This document shows positions 6,596-15,819 of a stretch of DNA of 56,385 nt, piece after piece. Origin of the DNA: Opitutia bacterium (lineage in GTDB: Bacteria; Verrucomicrobiota; Verrucomicrobiia; Opitutales; Opitutaceae); assembly GCA_947453695.1 (NCBI GenBank), contig CANGHW010000022.1, positions 1-56,385 on the forward strand, written 5' to 3'. Under the pieces are notes generated by a model. The model had not been told where the DNA came from, ran no database searches, and was given only the letters and a program-made list of their open reading frames with translations. Within the stretch, counting starts at the first letter, position 1, and each line of letters opens with the position of its first letter. A program made the position numbers and the translations under genes.

Positions 6596-7648
6596 CTACC
6601 GGGCGAGTGCGAGCTTCGCGTCGGCGAGGAAGGCGGACACGTCGGCGTCCTGCGTTTCCCAGGAGCACATGAGGCGGTAGCCATGGTCGCCGACGAATTT
6701 GTAGAAATGCCAGCCGCGGGCTGCGAGGTCGGCGTAGGCGGCGGGCGAGAGCTCGACGAAGACGCCGTTGGCTTCGGTGGGCGCGAGGAGCTTGGCGCCG
6801 AGGGCGGCAAGGCCGGCGGAGAGTTGCGCGGCCTGACGATTGGCGTGAGCGGCATGGCGGAGCCACGCGCCGTCGGCGAGGACCGCGGACCATTGCGCAG
6901 AGGCGAAGCGCATCTTCGAAGCGAGCTGGCCGGATTGTTTCACGCGGTAGTCGAACTCACGCGCGAGGGAGCGGTTGAAGAAGACCACGGCTTCCGTGGT
7001 GAGGAGGCCGTTCTTCGTGCCACCGAAACAAAGGACGTCGATCCCGGCGCGCCAGGTGAGGTCAGCGGGGGAGTGTCCCCGGGCGCGGAGCGAGGCGGTC
7101 GCGTTGGCGAAGCGGGCGCCGTCGAGATGGACGACAAGATCGTGAGCGTCCGCCCAGTCGGTGAGGGCGCGGAGCTCCGCGGGCGTGTAGACGGTGCCGA
7201 GTTCGGTGGACTGGGTGAGAGAGAGCGCGCGGAGTTTGGGGAAGTGCACGCCGTGGCCCCGATGCAATATGGGCGCGAGGTCGGCGGGGCGGAGCTTGGC
7301 GAGTGGCGCGTCGACCGGGATGACCTTGCTGCCGCCGGTGAAAAATTCCGGCGCGCTGCATTCGTCGGTTTCGACGTGGGCCATCGCGTGGCAGAGGATA
7401 CCGTGATGGCGCTGGCAGAGCGCGGCGAGGGTGAGGGCGTTGGCGGCGGTGCCGTTGAAAACAAAGAAGACCTCGCAGTCGGTCTCGAAGAGATCGTTGA
7501 ACTGCTGTTTGGCGCGGGCGGTGTAAGGGTCGTCGCCATAGCTCGGCACGCGGTCGGCATTGGCCGCAGCGAGGGAGGCGAGGGCCTCCGGACAGAGGCC
7601 GGCGGTGTTGTCGCTGGCGAACGCGAAGTTGGGGCGAGGGCCGGTCAT
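6596..7648 (-). CDS. ltaE: Low-specificity L-threonine aldolase family, PLP enzyme
   Basis: 350 residues from ATG 7648; a TTG 21 bases upstream is an alternative. It has the beta-eliminating-lyase/threonine aldolase fold: ASDN.AG at the start, SYGDDP, FNGTAAN (cofactor phosphate loop), HLDGAR (Asp pairing with the pyridine nitrogen) and GGTKNG with Lys212 as the Schiff-base lysine. It cleaves L-threonine or L-allo-threonine to glycine and acetaldehyde. Length fits the family. It is divergent from shikimate kinase, whose start is 57 bases away. Confidence 0.88.
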   Translation of the reverse strand: MTGPRPNFAFASDNTAGLCPEALASLAAANADRVPSYGDDPYTARAKQQFNDLFETDCEVFFVFNGTAANALTLAALCQRHHGILCHAMAHVETDECSAPEFFTGGSKVIPVDAPLAKLRPADLAPILHRGHGVHFPKLRALSLTQSTELGTVYTPAELRALTDWADAHDLVVHLDGARFANATASLRARGHSPADLTWRAGIDVLCFGGTKNGLLTTEAVVFFNRSLAREFDYRVKQSGQLASKMRFASAQWSAVLADGAWLRHAAHANRQAAQLSAGLAALGAKLLAPTEANGVFVELSPAAYADLAARGWHFYKFVGDHGYRLMCSWETQDADVSAFLADAKLALAR

Positions 7649-7704
7649 GGAGATTTTGGTGTTTGGCAAGAAGCCGCGTGGCGCGTGTGGTGGAAGGGCA
7701 CGCG

Positions 7705-8256
7705 ATGAACGCAGCGGACGTCAATCTCTACCTCGTGGGTTTCATGGGCACCGGCAAAAGCACGGTGGGCCGCGCGGTCGCGCAGCGACTCGGCTTCGAC
7801 CTGCTCGACAGTGACCACGAGATCGAGCGGTTGCAGGGGAAGGGGATTCCGGAGATCTTCGCCCAAAATGGAGAGCCGGCTTTTCGGGCAATGGAACGCG
7901 TGTTTATCGAGACGGGACATCCGGCGACGCGCACGGTGATCTCTTGTGGCGGTGGACTGGTGGTGCAGCCCGGGATGCTGGAGCTATTGAAAACGAAGGG
8001 CGTGGTGGTGTGCTTGCACGCGTCGCTCGAAACGATTTTGGCGCGCACCTCGCGGCAGCAAAACCGGCCGCTGCTGGTGGCGGCGAATCCCGAGGAGCGG
8101 GTGCGCTCGCTCTACGCGGCGCGTGAACCGATCTATAAGCAATCGGGCACGGTGATTTTGACGGATGCGCGCCCGCTCAACGATATCGCCGGGCACGTGA
8201 TTCGGGCGTGGCGGCGTGATGCCGGGGACTTTGTGCGCGCCCGGGGCGGACGCTGA
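7705..8256 (+). CDS. aroK: Shikimate kinase
   Basis: 183 residues from ATG 7705, which has GGAAGGG six bases upstream. The Walker A loop is GFMGTGKST (12-20), followed by DSD (shikimate and Mg binding), the SCGGG motif and the adenine-lid R..RPLL region. It phosphorylates the 3-hydroxyl of shikimate using ATP, the fifth step towards chorismate. The stop codon overlaps the start of queG by one base (TGATG), so the two form an operon. Confidence 0.94.
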   Translation: MNAADVNLYLVGFMGTGKSTVGRAVAQRLGFDLLDSDHEIERLQGKGIPEIFAQNGEPAFRAMERVFIETGHPATRTVISCGGGLVVQPGMLELLKTKGVVVCLHASLETILARTSRQQNRPLLVAANPEERVRSLYAAREPIYKQSGTVILTDARPLNDIAGHVIRAWRRDAGDFVRARGGR

Positions 8257-9440
8257 TGGACGCGAGCGCGCGGCAGGAGGAGTTGCGGCGTCGGCTCGGC
8301 GAACTGGGCTTTGACGACGTGCGGTTCGCACGCGCCGAGAGCGGACATGACGACGGCCTCCGCGCGTGGCTCGCGGCGGGCATGCACGGTGAGATGGGTT
8401 GGATGGAGCGTTCCGTGGAAAAGCGAAGCGATCCGCAACTCGTGCTTCCGGGCGCTCGCGCGTTGATCATGTTGGGAGTGAGCTATGCGGATGCGAGCGT
8501 GGCGGGAGGAGTGAAAGCAGCGGAGAGTGCGCGGCCGCAGTGGGCGCGGTATGCGCTGAACGAGGACTACCACGACACCATGAAGCCGGCGCTCGTCGCC
8601 GCGGGGCGCGTGATCGAGGAACTGTATGGCGTGGCGGCGACCGACTACCGCTACTACGTCGATACCGGGCCGGTGCTGGAGCGCGGCTGGGCAGCGCGGG
8701 CGGGCCTCGGGTTTGTGGGGAAGAATGCGATGCTGATTTCGCGGCGACACGGCAACTGGCTCTTCCTCGCGGCGATTTTGACCACGGTGGAATTGGCCCC
8801 GGACCCGGCGATCAAGAAGACGGTGGAGAATGCAGACACGGCCCGTGCGGGCGGCGTGGGCTTGTTGTGTGGGAAGTGCACGCGGTGTCTCGACGCGTGT
8901 CCGACGCAGGCGTTTGCGGCGCCGGGGCGGCTGGATGCGCGGCGCTGTGTTTCCTATCAGACGATTGAGAATAAAGGAGCAATCCCGCGCGAGCTACGCG
9001 CTGGAATCGGCGGGCGGATTTACGGCTGCGATGTGTGCCTCGAGGTTTGTCCGTGGAATCGTTTCGCGCAGGAGGGGCGGCGCGTCCTGCTTACGGTGCG
9101 GGGAGAGATCGCAGACCTCGAGCTGCGGGAGATTCTGGCGCTGACCCCGGTGCGATTTGCCGAGGTATTTCGGCGCACGGCCATCAAGCGCGTGAAGCTC
9201 GCGGGTCTATTACGCAACGCGTGTGTGGTCGCGGGAAACTCGGGGGATGCCGCGCTGCTGCCTCAGCTCGGGCAACTCGCGAGTGGACATGACAGCGCGC
9301 TCGTGCGGGCACACGCGGTGTGGGCGGTGTATCGACTCGCGGGAGGTGCAGGCGCGCGCGAGCAGCTGCGCGAGGCGATGGCGCGTGAGACGGATGCGGG
9401 CGTGCTCGCGGAATACGCGGCCGAAGACGGAGTCGCGTAA
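8256..9440 (+). CDS. queG: Epoxyqueuosine reductase
   Basis: 394 residues. It reduces epoxyqueuosine to queuosine in tRNA, the last step of the pathway, with cobalamin and two [4Fe-4S] clusters. Visible motifs are DTGPVLER (catalytic Asp136), GLGFVGKN, the first cluster CGKCTRCLDACP (Cys205, 208, 211, 215) and the second CDVCLEVCPWN (Cys258, 261, 265) with Cys231. A C-terminal HEAT-like helical region (about 320-390) is as in the longer QueG proteins. Start overlaps aroK by one base. Confidence 0.95.
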   Translation: MDASARQEELRRRLGELGFDDVRFARAESGHDDGLRAWLAAGMHGEMGWMERSVEKRSDPQLVLPGARALIMLGVSYADASVAGGVKAAESARPQWARYALNEDYHDTMKPALVAAGRVIEELYGVAATDYRYYVDTGPVLERGWAARAGLGFVGKNAMLISRRHGNWLFLAAILTTVELAPDPAIKKTVENADTARAGGVGLLCGKCTRCLDACPTQAFAAPGRLDARRCVSYQTIENKGAIPRELRAGIGGRIYGCDVCLEVCPWNRFAQEGRRVLLTVRGEIADLELREILALTPVRFAEVFRRTAIKRVKLAGLLRNACVVAGNSGDAALLPQLGQLASGHDSALVRAHAVWAVYRLAGGAGAREQLREAMARETDAGVLAEYAAEDGVA

Positions 9441-9456
9441 GCGCGGCGAGCGGGCC

Positions 9457-9858
9457 TTAAGGGAAAACCTCGTTCATCCGCGCGACAAAGGCCGCGGGAG
9501 GGCGCACGGGACGGCCGGTGCGGTCGCAAAAGGCGTGGACGCTTTGACCGGTGGCGAGTGGCTCTTCGCCGCGCAGCACCTCGTAGTCGATGCGGATGCG
9601 GAGGGAGGGTTTCTCCCGGATGGTGGCGACGATAGTGATGACATCGTCGTAGAGGGCCGGGCGGCGGTATTTGGCGGAAACCTCGAGGACGGGGATGCGG
9701 AAGCCGTCGGTCTCAAGTTGGCGGTAGGGGAAGCCCTGCTCGCGGAGGAGCTGCGTGCGGGCGACTTCAAACCACGGGAGATAACTGCCGTGATAGACGA
9801 TGCCCATCATGTCGGTCTCGGCGTAGCGGACGGTGACTTGGGCGCGAGTAGAGATCAT
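9457..9858 (-). CDS. Acyl-CoA thioesterase, 4HBT / YbgC-FadM type
   Basis: 133-residue single hotdog-fold enzyme. The signature near the N-terminus, RYAETDMMGIVYHGSYLPWFE, carries the catalytic Asp (Asp16) and the tyrosine/histidine pair of the 4-hydroxybenzoyl-CoA thioesterase family. It hydrolyses acyl-CoA or acyl-ACP thioesters; exact chain length cannot be read. The start overlaps the stop of the upstream glycosyltransferase by four bases, so they are co-transcribed. It converges on queG with only 16 bases between. Confidence 0.9.
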   Translation of the reverse strand: MISTRAQVTVRYAETDMMGIVYHGSYLPWFEVARTQLLREQGFPYRQLETDGFRIPVLEVSAKYRRPALYDDVITIVATIREKPSLRIRIDYEVLRGEEPLATGQSVHAFCDRTGRPVRPPAAFVARMNEVFP

Positions 9859-11015
9859 GCGTCGGTCTCGGTCGGGTTGAAGAGGGCCTCGGCGGATTGT
9901 TTCCAGCAGTTACGGGTCGCCCAGTCACGGCCGGCGGCGCCGAGTTTGCGGCGGAGCGGCTCGTCATGGATGAGCTGTTCGAACGCGGCGGCGAGTTGGG
10001 CCGGGCGGTGAGGGGGGACGAGCAGGCCGGTCGTGCCATGTTGGACGGCCTCGGCCACACCGCCGACATCATGGGCGACGATGGGCAGGCCGTGGGCGGA
10101 AGCCTCCAAGTAGACGAGGCCGAAGCCCTCGACGCTGTGTTCGAGGTTTACGCTCGTCATCGCGAAGATGTCGGCGCGGTCGTAAAGGGCTGAAAGCTCT
10201 TCGTCGGGGATATTGCCGAAAAAGCGCACGGAAAGATCGGGCTTTTCGGCGGCGGCGGCGTGGAGGATGGCCTCGTAGTTGCCTTTGCTTTGGCCGCCGA
10301 CGACCCAGTATTCGATCCGGGAGCGCAGCTCGGGAGCCAGCGATTGCAGCGCTTGGAGCGTAAGAAGCTGGCCCTTCCGGGGGTGGAGACGACCGACCGT
10401 CAAAATGACGATCTTGGGGCGCGGAGTGGCGGGTTTTGGCGGGACGACGACGAAGTCGGATCGCAAGGCCCCCGGGGTGAGGAAGATCTTGTCGGCGGCG
10501 GACGGGAAGTGGGTGAGTAATAGCTCCTGCGTAAAGTTGGTGAGCGTGCTGACCCGACTGGCGTGATTGATCAACCGACCGGCGAGCCACCGGCGGATGG
10601 GGCTGCGGGCAAATTTCAAGATCTCGGAGCCGTGAAAGGTGAGCACCAGGCGGCGGGGGCGGAAGGCCTGGAAGAACTGGAGCAGCATCATCGTCATCAT
10701 CGGCCCCGGCTCGGGCAGGTAGACCGTGGCATGGCGGAGGTCACGGCGATGGCGGATCAACTCCCGGGCCAGTTGGACTTGGCACCACAGGTCGTGGGAG
10801 CCCTTGAGCGGGAGGCGGCGCAGGCGAAATGGCCAGTCGGTGCGCTCGACCGACGGGGGGGCGGATTGAGCCCAGACCTCGATATCGTAACCCAGATCGG
10901 CACTGGCCCGGGCGATTTCCTCGGTGAACGTCGCAATGCCGCCCCGCACGGGATAAAATTCGTGCGTAATGAGGAAGACGGGCCGATCGCCAACGGCAGA
11001 GGAAGAGGCGGACAT
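9855..11015 (-). CDS. Glycosyltransferase family 4
   Basis: 386 residues, GT-B fold. The N-terminal Rossmann domain starts LITHEFYPVRGGIATFTEEIA, with the glycine-rich acceptor loop. The C-terminal donor domain contains VGRLHPRKGQ and SVEGFGLVYLEASAHGLPIVAHDVGG, the EX7E motif that holds the nucleotide sugar. No transmembrane segment, so cytosolic or membrane-peripheral. Donor and acceptor cannot be named. Coupled to the thioesterase downstream; 222 bases separate its start from the divergent ACP-FabZ gene, a likely two-way promoter region. Confidence 0.9.
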   Translation of the reverse strand: MSASSSAVGDRPVFLITHEFYPVRGGIATFTEEIARASADLGYDIEVWAQSAPPSVERTDWPFRLRRLPLKGSHDLWCQVQLARELIRHRRDLRHATVYLPEPGPMMTMMLLQFFQAFRPRRLVLTFHGSEILKFARSPIRRWLAGRLINHASRVSTLTNFTQELLLTHFPSAADKIFLTPGALRSDFVVVPPKPATPRPKIVILTVGRLHPRKGQLLTLQALQSLAPELRSRIEYWVVGGQSKGNYEAILHAAAAEKPDLSVRFFGNIPDEELSALYDRADIFAMTSVNLEHSVEGFGLVYLEASAHGLPIVAHDVGGVAEAVQHGTTGLLVPPHRPAQLAAAFEQLIHDEPLRRKLGAAGRDWATRNCWKQSAEALFNPTETDA

Positions 11016-11237
11016 GCGCTGTTCGAGTCGGGCAAGGCGCGCCAGGCGCGCACATGCCGTGATGAGAATCAGTGACTTAGGCTGCTAATGCGCGGCTGGC
11101 AAGCGTGGTGACGGAGGGTGGCCGGCCGTCGATCCAGAATCCGTAGAACCGGTCGAAGATGAGCAGCTTATTCAGCAGCCGGCCAACCAAGAAATGGGTT
11201 TACAATCCAGCGGTCCGTAACATAGAACCATTGAATA

Positions 11238-12230
11238 ATGCCAGACGCAGTTCTATCCAATCAGGGCACGAACAAGCCGAATCCGACGCCGCCCAAACCC
11301 TTTACGCCTGAGGACGAAACTGCGCTGCGTGAGGCGCTTAAGCGCTGCTCGCCCTCCACCTTTGAGGCCGCGGTGCAGTTTCGCAGGACGGGTAATCCAG
11401 AGCACGTTCCCGCGGTAGTGATTGGAGTGATCGAGCGGTTTGTGGAGCCCGATCTCCGGATGAAGCTGAAGGATGCGGACGATGATCTGCGCCTGATTGA
11501 AGATCTCGGCATCGATTCCCTGACGATGATGGAAATCGTCATCCTCGTGGAAGATGTGTTGCAGATGACCATCAACAACGACGAGTTGCGTAATCTTCGC
11601 ACGGTCGGCGACGTGAAGACGTTCATCGATTGCAAGATCCGCGGCCTGCCGTTGCCGAAACCGACCAAGTTTATCCCGATCGAGCACATTGGTGCGGTAA
11701 TGCCCATCCAGCCTCCGTTCCTCTTCCTCAATGAGGCGTCGGTCAGCTCCACGGCCGCGAACGGTAAATACAAGATTACCGGCCAGGAGTTTTTCCTCCA
11801 AGGTCACTTCAAGGACAACCCCGTGATGCCCGCCTCGATCATGCTCGAGGCGCTCGGCCAGCTGGCGGTGCTCTATCTCCTCGAGGGGCACATTCCGGAG
11901 CCGGGCAAGGCAGTCAACTCGTCCCAGATTTTCTTCACCGGATGCGAGGGCGTGCGCGCCCACCGGGTGTGCAAGCCGGGTGATATTCTGACGCTCTCGA
12001 TTAAGCCGAAGCGCAACAAGATGCCGCTGGCGACCTTCGAAGGTGCGATCCGAGTAGGACAGGAGAAGGCTGTCATCGCGGAGGAAATTTCGCTCATCTT
12101 CGCTTACGCCGATGCCGTCAACGCGCCGGTGCCGATCAATCCAGCCACTTCGAATACCGGCGTCGTGAATGGTGCCGCCGAAGCGCCGGCGGCCTCTGCT
12201 CCTCCGCTGCGAGTAGCGATCAACGCCTGA
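11238..12230 (+). CDS. Acyl carrier protein fused to FabZ-like dehydratase
   Basis: 330 residues. Residues about 30-135 are an acyl carrier domain with the phosphopantetheine site GIDSL (Ser94), then V.DV..FID. Residues about 145-290 are a hotdog dehydratase: QPPFLFLNE, then GHFKDNPVMPASIMLEALGQ with catalytic His190 and Glu204 as in FabZ/FabA. It would carry an acyl chain and dehydrate the 3-hydroxyacyl intermediate on the same protein. FabZ and ACP are normally separate proteins. A Pro/Ala-rich tail follows. A strong terminator follows at 12264, so the KAS genes downstream have their own promoter. Confidence 0.88.
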   Translation: MPDAVLSNQGTNKPNPTPPKPFTPEDETALREALKRCSPSTFEAAVQFRRTGNPEHVPAVVIGVIERFVEPDLRMKLKDADDDLRLIEDLGIDSLTMMEIVILVEDVLQMTINNDELRNLRTVGDVKTFIDCKIRGLPLPKPTKFIPIEHIGAVMPIQPPFLFLNEASVSSTAANGKYKITGQEFFLQGHFKDNPVMPASIMLEALGQLAVLYLLEGHIPEPGKAVNSSQIFFTGCEGVRAHRVCKPGDILTLSIKPKRNKMPLATFEGAIRVGQEKAVIAEEISLIFAYADAVNAPVPINPATSNTGVVNGAAEAPAASAPPLRVAINA

Positions 12231-12263
12231 CCCGGCGCAGCGCAGGGGTTGACTAAAAATTCA

Positions 12264-12293
12264 CGGCGACCCGAGCGGTCGCCGTTTTTGTTT
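12264..12293 (+). terminator. Rho-independent terminator after ACP-FabZ gene
   Basis: Perfect 8-bp stem CGGCGACC (12264-12271) and GGTCGCCG (12277-12284), 5-base loop, then TTTTTGTTTT. Confidence 0.92.
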
Positions 12294-12403
12294 TCGGAGG
12301 CGAGCGACCTCCCGCGTTGACCGGGGCAGATGAACCTCCTTCACTTCCGATCCGGTCGGCACACTTATGTTACTCGGCCGCGTCTCACGCTACCGTTACA
12401 CGC

Positions 12404-13666
12404 ATGCCCAGAGTATTTATTACCGGCCTCGGCCTCGTCACCAGCATTGGCAACGATGCGGCAACAGTGACGCGCAACCTGCGCGACCTGCGACATGGCT
12501 TCGAAATCTATCCTCCTTTTCAGAAGCCGGAGATTCCGGTCAAGGTCGTGGGCACGATCAAAGGCTTCACGGCGGACTCGACGGACCCGGAGGATTGGAC
12601 GTTTCCCGCCGCCTACAAGATCAAGCGCGAACTGCTCCGCACAATGGCGCCCAACGGTCTCTTTGCCCACTGCGCAATGTTGCAGGCGGTGGCCGACGCC
12701 AAGCTCAGCGAAGCGGATATTTCCAATCCGCTCACCGGCCTCTACGCCGCCTCAGCGGGCTCGCCCTACCTGCTGCACCACCACAACGACCGCCTGAACA
12801 AGGTTGGGGTGATGCGGTGCTCGCCGCTGGGAATCGTAGCCTCGATCGCCGGCACGTTGAACTTTAACCTCATCGCGGCCTTCAAGATTCAGGGCTCCTC
12901 GTGCGGCTTCTCCTCGGCTTGCGCCTCGTCCGCCCACGCTCTGGGGTTTGCCCTGGATGATCTCAAGCTGGGCCGCCAGAAGCGCATGTTTGTCGTCGGC
13001 GCGGAGGATGGAAACGTGGATGCGATTTTGCCGTTTGCCGGCATGCGCACGCTGTCCCTTCAGACCGATCCCAATCTCGCGTCGCGGCCCTTCGATGCCG
13101 GCCGTGATGGGTTCGTCGGCACGGGCGGTTCAGCCGTGCTCGTGCTCGAAACCGAAGAAGAGGTTCTCCGCCGGGGCGTGACGCCCTACGCCGAAGTGCT
13201 GGGCTGGGGGCAGGCGTCCGATGGCTGGAATGTCGCGATTTCTCACCCCGAGGGCAGCGGCTCGGCGGCGGCGATGACGCTCGCGTTGCGGGCCAGTGGG
13301 GTGGCGCCCGCGGAGGTCGACTATGTGAATGCCCACGCGACCTCGACGCTGATCGGCGATGTGTCCGAGGCCCGGGCACTGCGCTCGGTCTTCAAGGAGG
13401 CGGGGCGGCGTCCAGCTGTGAGCAGCACCAAGGCCCTGACGGGCCACGGTCTCTCGCTGGCGGGTGCAATGGAGAGTGCGTTTTGCGCCCTGGCGATTCG
13501 CGATGGGTTCACTCCCGGGAATGCACATTTGCAACACGTCGATCCGGAATGCGCCGACCTGAATATCCCCCGCACGACCGAGAACACGGCACCGAATATC
13601 GTCATCAAGAACAGCAGCGGTTTTGGCGGAGCCAATGTCGCGCTCGTCTTCAAACGGGTCGCCTAA
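12404..13666 (+). CDS. Beta-ketoacyl-ACP synthase (FabF-like)
   Basis: 420 residues from ATG 12404, where the typical MPRVFITGLGLVTSIG begins; upstream codons are not protein-like. Catalytic triad: Cys173 in SSACASSAHAL, His311 in VNAHATST and His348 in KALTGHGLSLAGA. It condenses acyl-ACP with malonyl-ACP. Residues 118-160 differ from housekeeping FabF (GSPYLLHHHNDRLNK), suggesting a pathway-specific enzyme. First gene of an apparent operon with the SDR, GT28 and two GT4 genes to 18062. Confidence 0.9.
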   Translation: MPRVFITGLGLVTSIGNDAATVTRNLRDLRHGFEIYPPFQKPEIPVKVVGTIKGFTADSTDPEDWTFPAAYKIKRELLRTMAPNGLFAHCAMLQAVADAKLSEADISNPLTGLYAASAGSPYLLHHHNDRLNKVGVMRCSPLGIVASIAGTLNFNLIAAFKIQGSSCGFSSACASSAHALGFALDDLKLGRQKRMFVVGAEDGNVDAILPFAGMRTLSLQTDPNLASRPFDAGRDGFVGTGGSAVLVLETEEEVLRRGVTPYAEVLGWGQASDGWNVAISHPEGSGSAAAMTLALRASGVAPAEVDYVNAHATSTLIGDVSEARALRSVFKEAGRRPAVSSTKALTGHGLSLAGAMESAFCALAIRDGFTPGNAHLQHVDPECADLNIPRTTENTAPNIVIKNSSGFGGANVALVFKRVA

Positions 13667-13670
13667 CGCC

Positions 13671-14519
13671 GTGCCCGCTGTCCGCGTTTCCGATCTCCAC
13701 CGCACGGCCTTTGTCACCGGCGCGAGCACCGGGCTGGGCCGGGCCTTTGCCGAGATGCTGCTCGCCGATGGCGTGCAAGTCTGGGGCACCGCGCGGGAAG
13801 CGAGCCGGCTGGCCTCGCTGGTCACGCAGTATCCGGGGCAGTTCCATGCCGTCGTGCTCGATCTGCGGGATGGGGCGAAAGCCGAGGAGATTTTTCAAAC
13901 GTGCGATCGCACGTCCGGCGGGTTTGGCGTCGTGATCAACAATGCCGGCTATGGTGTGTTCGCGGATTTCGCCGCGACCGACTTTGCGGTGTGGGATGAG
14001 CAACTGCAGGTGATGCTGGTCAACACGGCCCGCCTCACGCACGCCGCGCTCCGCGGAATGCTGGCTCGATCGGCGCAGGGGCGGCCCGGCGCGCTGGTCA
14101 ATATCTCGTCGCTCGCGGCGGAGTTTCCGCTGCCGTTTCAGTCGGCCTACAACATGACGAAGGCCGGACTGACGGCGCTCAATGAGAGCCTCATGATGGA
14201 GGTTTCGGGCACGCGGGTTGTCATTCTGGATGTGCGACCCGGCGACTACCGAACTGACTTTGAAGGCTCCGTGCGGCGGCCTCCGGGCGCGAGCACGCCG
14301 CGGATGCAGCGCGCGTGGGATGCCTTTGCCGCGATGATGCAAAGCGGGCCCGCGCCCGCGCATGCGGCGGCGGGGCTGCGCCGGGCGTTGCTGCGGCAGC
14401 GCAGCGGCACGGTGCGCATCGGACGTTTTTTTCAAGCGGTGGTCGCGCCGTTTATCGCGCGCTTTGGTTCGTTGGCGCTCAATCGCCGCATCCAAGAGCG
14501 CTATTTCAACGTGTCCTGA
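13671..14519 (+). CDS. Short-chain dehydrogenase/reductase
   Basis: 282 residues from a GTG at 13671, four bases after the KAS stop; an ATG at 13623 inside the KAS gene is less likely. Classical SDR: TGASTGLG (NAD(P) loop), NNAGYG, and the Ser-Tyr-Lys triad in NISSLAAE....QSAYNMTK. A ketoreductase role with the KAS and ACP-FabZ is attractive, although the C-terminal region (RTDFEGS, then a tail to 282) also fits SDRs acting on lipid 3-keto groups such as 3-ketosphinganine reductase. Substrate unknown. Confidence 0.85.
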   Translation: MPAVRVSDLHRTAFVTGASTGLGRAFAEMLLADGVQVWGTAREASRLASLVTQYPGQFHAVVLDLRDGAKAEEIFQTCDRTSGGFGVVINNAGYGVFADFAATDFAVWDEQLQVMLVNTARLTHAALRGMLARSAQGRPGALVNISSLAAEFPLPFQSAYNMTKAGLTALNESLMMEVSGTRVVILDVRPGDYRTDFEGSVRRPPGASTPRMQRAWDAFAAMMQSGPAPAHAAAGLRRALLRQRSGTVRIGRFFQAVVAPFIARFGSLALNRRIQERYFNVS

Positions 14520-14526
14520 CCGTCGC

Positions 14527-15756
14527 ATGTCCAAGCTCCGCATCCTTGTCCTCACATCCAGCACCGGTGGCGGTCACGACGCCCGGGCGGAGGCGTTTGC
14601 CGAATGGTGCTTCCAACTCTATCGCCACGACGTCGATGTGCGCATCGAGCACATGCTGGAGAAGTCGTCGGTGGTGAATCGGACGGGCGTAAATCTCTAC
14701 AACCGCATCCAGCGCCTCGCGCCCTGGGTGCACAAAGTCTTCTACGCCGTCATCGAGTTGCTCAGCTGGCTCAACCGCAGCGACGTGACCTTTGGTGCCG
14801 GCTACTACCTGAAAGTCCTGAAGGACTATCAGCCGCACCTCGTCTTCAGCGTGCACGATTGTCTCAACCGCGGCTACTTCCAGCTCGCGCGCAAAGTCCT
14901 CGGGGCGGATCGCGTGCGGTGTGCGACGTATTGCGGCGAGTTTTCCGGTGGCTGGGGCTACTCGCGCAATTGGATCGAGCCCTCCGTGGATTTATATTTC
15001 TCCCGCACCCCGACGGCGCGCGACTACGCGGTTAAGCAGGGCATCCCGGCCGACAAGGCGCCCGTGCGCGGTTACCTCATGCAGCCGCGGGCGCATCTGG
15101 AGGTGTTGAGCCCCGTGGACCGCCGCGTGTTTCAGGGGAAGCGCCTCGGGCTCAATCCCGACAAGTTTACCGTCTTTCTCGCGACCGGGGGCAACGGGGC
15201 GAACAACCATTTCGATCTTCTGCCGGCGCTCGTGCGCCACGCCGACCGCGTGCAGGCCATCGTGATCTGCGGGAAAAACAAAGAGACCTACCACGAACTC
15301 GTGCACTGGCGGGCACTGCATCCGGAGTTCGACTGCTACCTGGAGGGATACTCGGAGATCGTGCATCTGCTCATGCAGGCGAGCGACGCGATTGTGACGC
15401 GCGGCGGCACGACGACCTGTGCGAAGGCGCTGCATTTCCGCTGCCCGATTATCTTTAACGCGTTCGGTGGCATCATGCCGCAGGAAGAGCTCACATGGAA
15501 ATTCTTCCGCAATGGGGCGGCCTCGGAAAAGATCGAGGATGCCAGTGACTTCGGGCGGTTGATTGATCGCTGGATGGCGGATCCGGCGATCTACACCAAG
15601 GTGCGAGAGAATTTCCTGAAGCTCCGCTACGAAGAGGATCCGACACTCCTGATCGAGGAAGTGGTCGGCCTGGCCAATCAGGTCGCGGAGGTGAAATTAA
15701 AGCGCCTCCCGTTTTCTCCTGCCAATGGCAACGGCCACGGCGGCCCGCACAAGTAG
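14527..15756 (+). CDS. MGDG-synthase-like glycosyltransferase (GT28)
   Basis: 409 residues from ATG 14527, seven bases after the SDR stop. The N-terminus LVLTSSTGGGHDARAEAF is the hallmark of monogalactosyldiacylglycerol synthase and processive diacylglycerol glucosyltransferases. The C-terminal domain has LATGGNGANNH and ATRGGTTTCAKAL-like VTRGGTTTCAKAL, with NAFGG..PQEE, the UDP-sugar site of GT28. These enzymes move a sugar onto a membrane lipid (diacylglycerol, ceramide or similar). Its place directly after lipid genes supports a glycolipid product. Confidence 0.85.
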   Translation: MSKLRILVLTSSTGGGHDARAEAFAEWCFQLYRHDVDVRIEHMLEKSSVVNRTGVNLYNRIQRLAPWVHKVFYAVIELLSWLNRSDVTFGAGYYLKVLKDYQPHLVFSVHDCLNRGYFQLARKVLGADRVRCATYCGEFSGGWGYSRNWIEPSVDLYFSRTPTARDYAVKQGIPADKAPVRGYLMQPRAHLEVLSPVDRRVFQGKRLGLNPDKFTVFLATGGNGANNHFDLLPALVRHADRVQAIVICGKNKETYHELVHWRALHPEFDCYLEGYSEIVHLLMQASDAIVTRGGTTTCAKALHFRCPIIFNAFGGIMPQEELTWKFFRNGAASEKIEDASDFGRLIDRWMADPAIYTKVRENFLKLRYEEDPTLLIEEVVGLANQVAEVKLKRLPFSPANGNGHGGPHK

Positions 15757-15819
15757 CGCGATCGGCCTGCGCGTCTTCCGCGTTGCCCGACGGAGGGCGG
15801 CGCCCACACTGATCCAACT

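Noticed and set aside
6374..7708. 444-codon forward open frame
   Set aside because: Antisense to threonine aldolase; Gly/Glu/Arg-rich with no domain.
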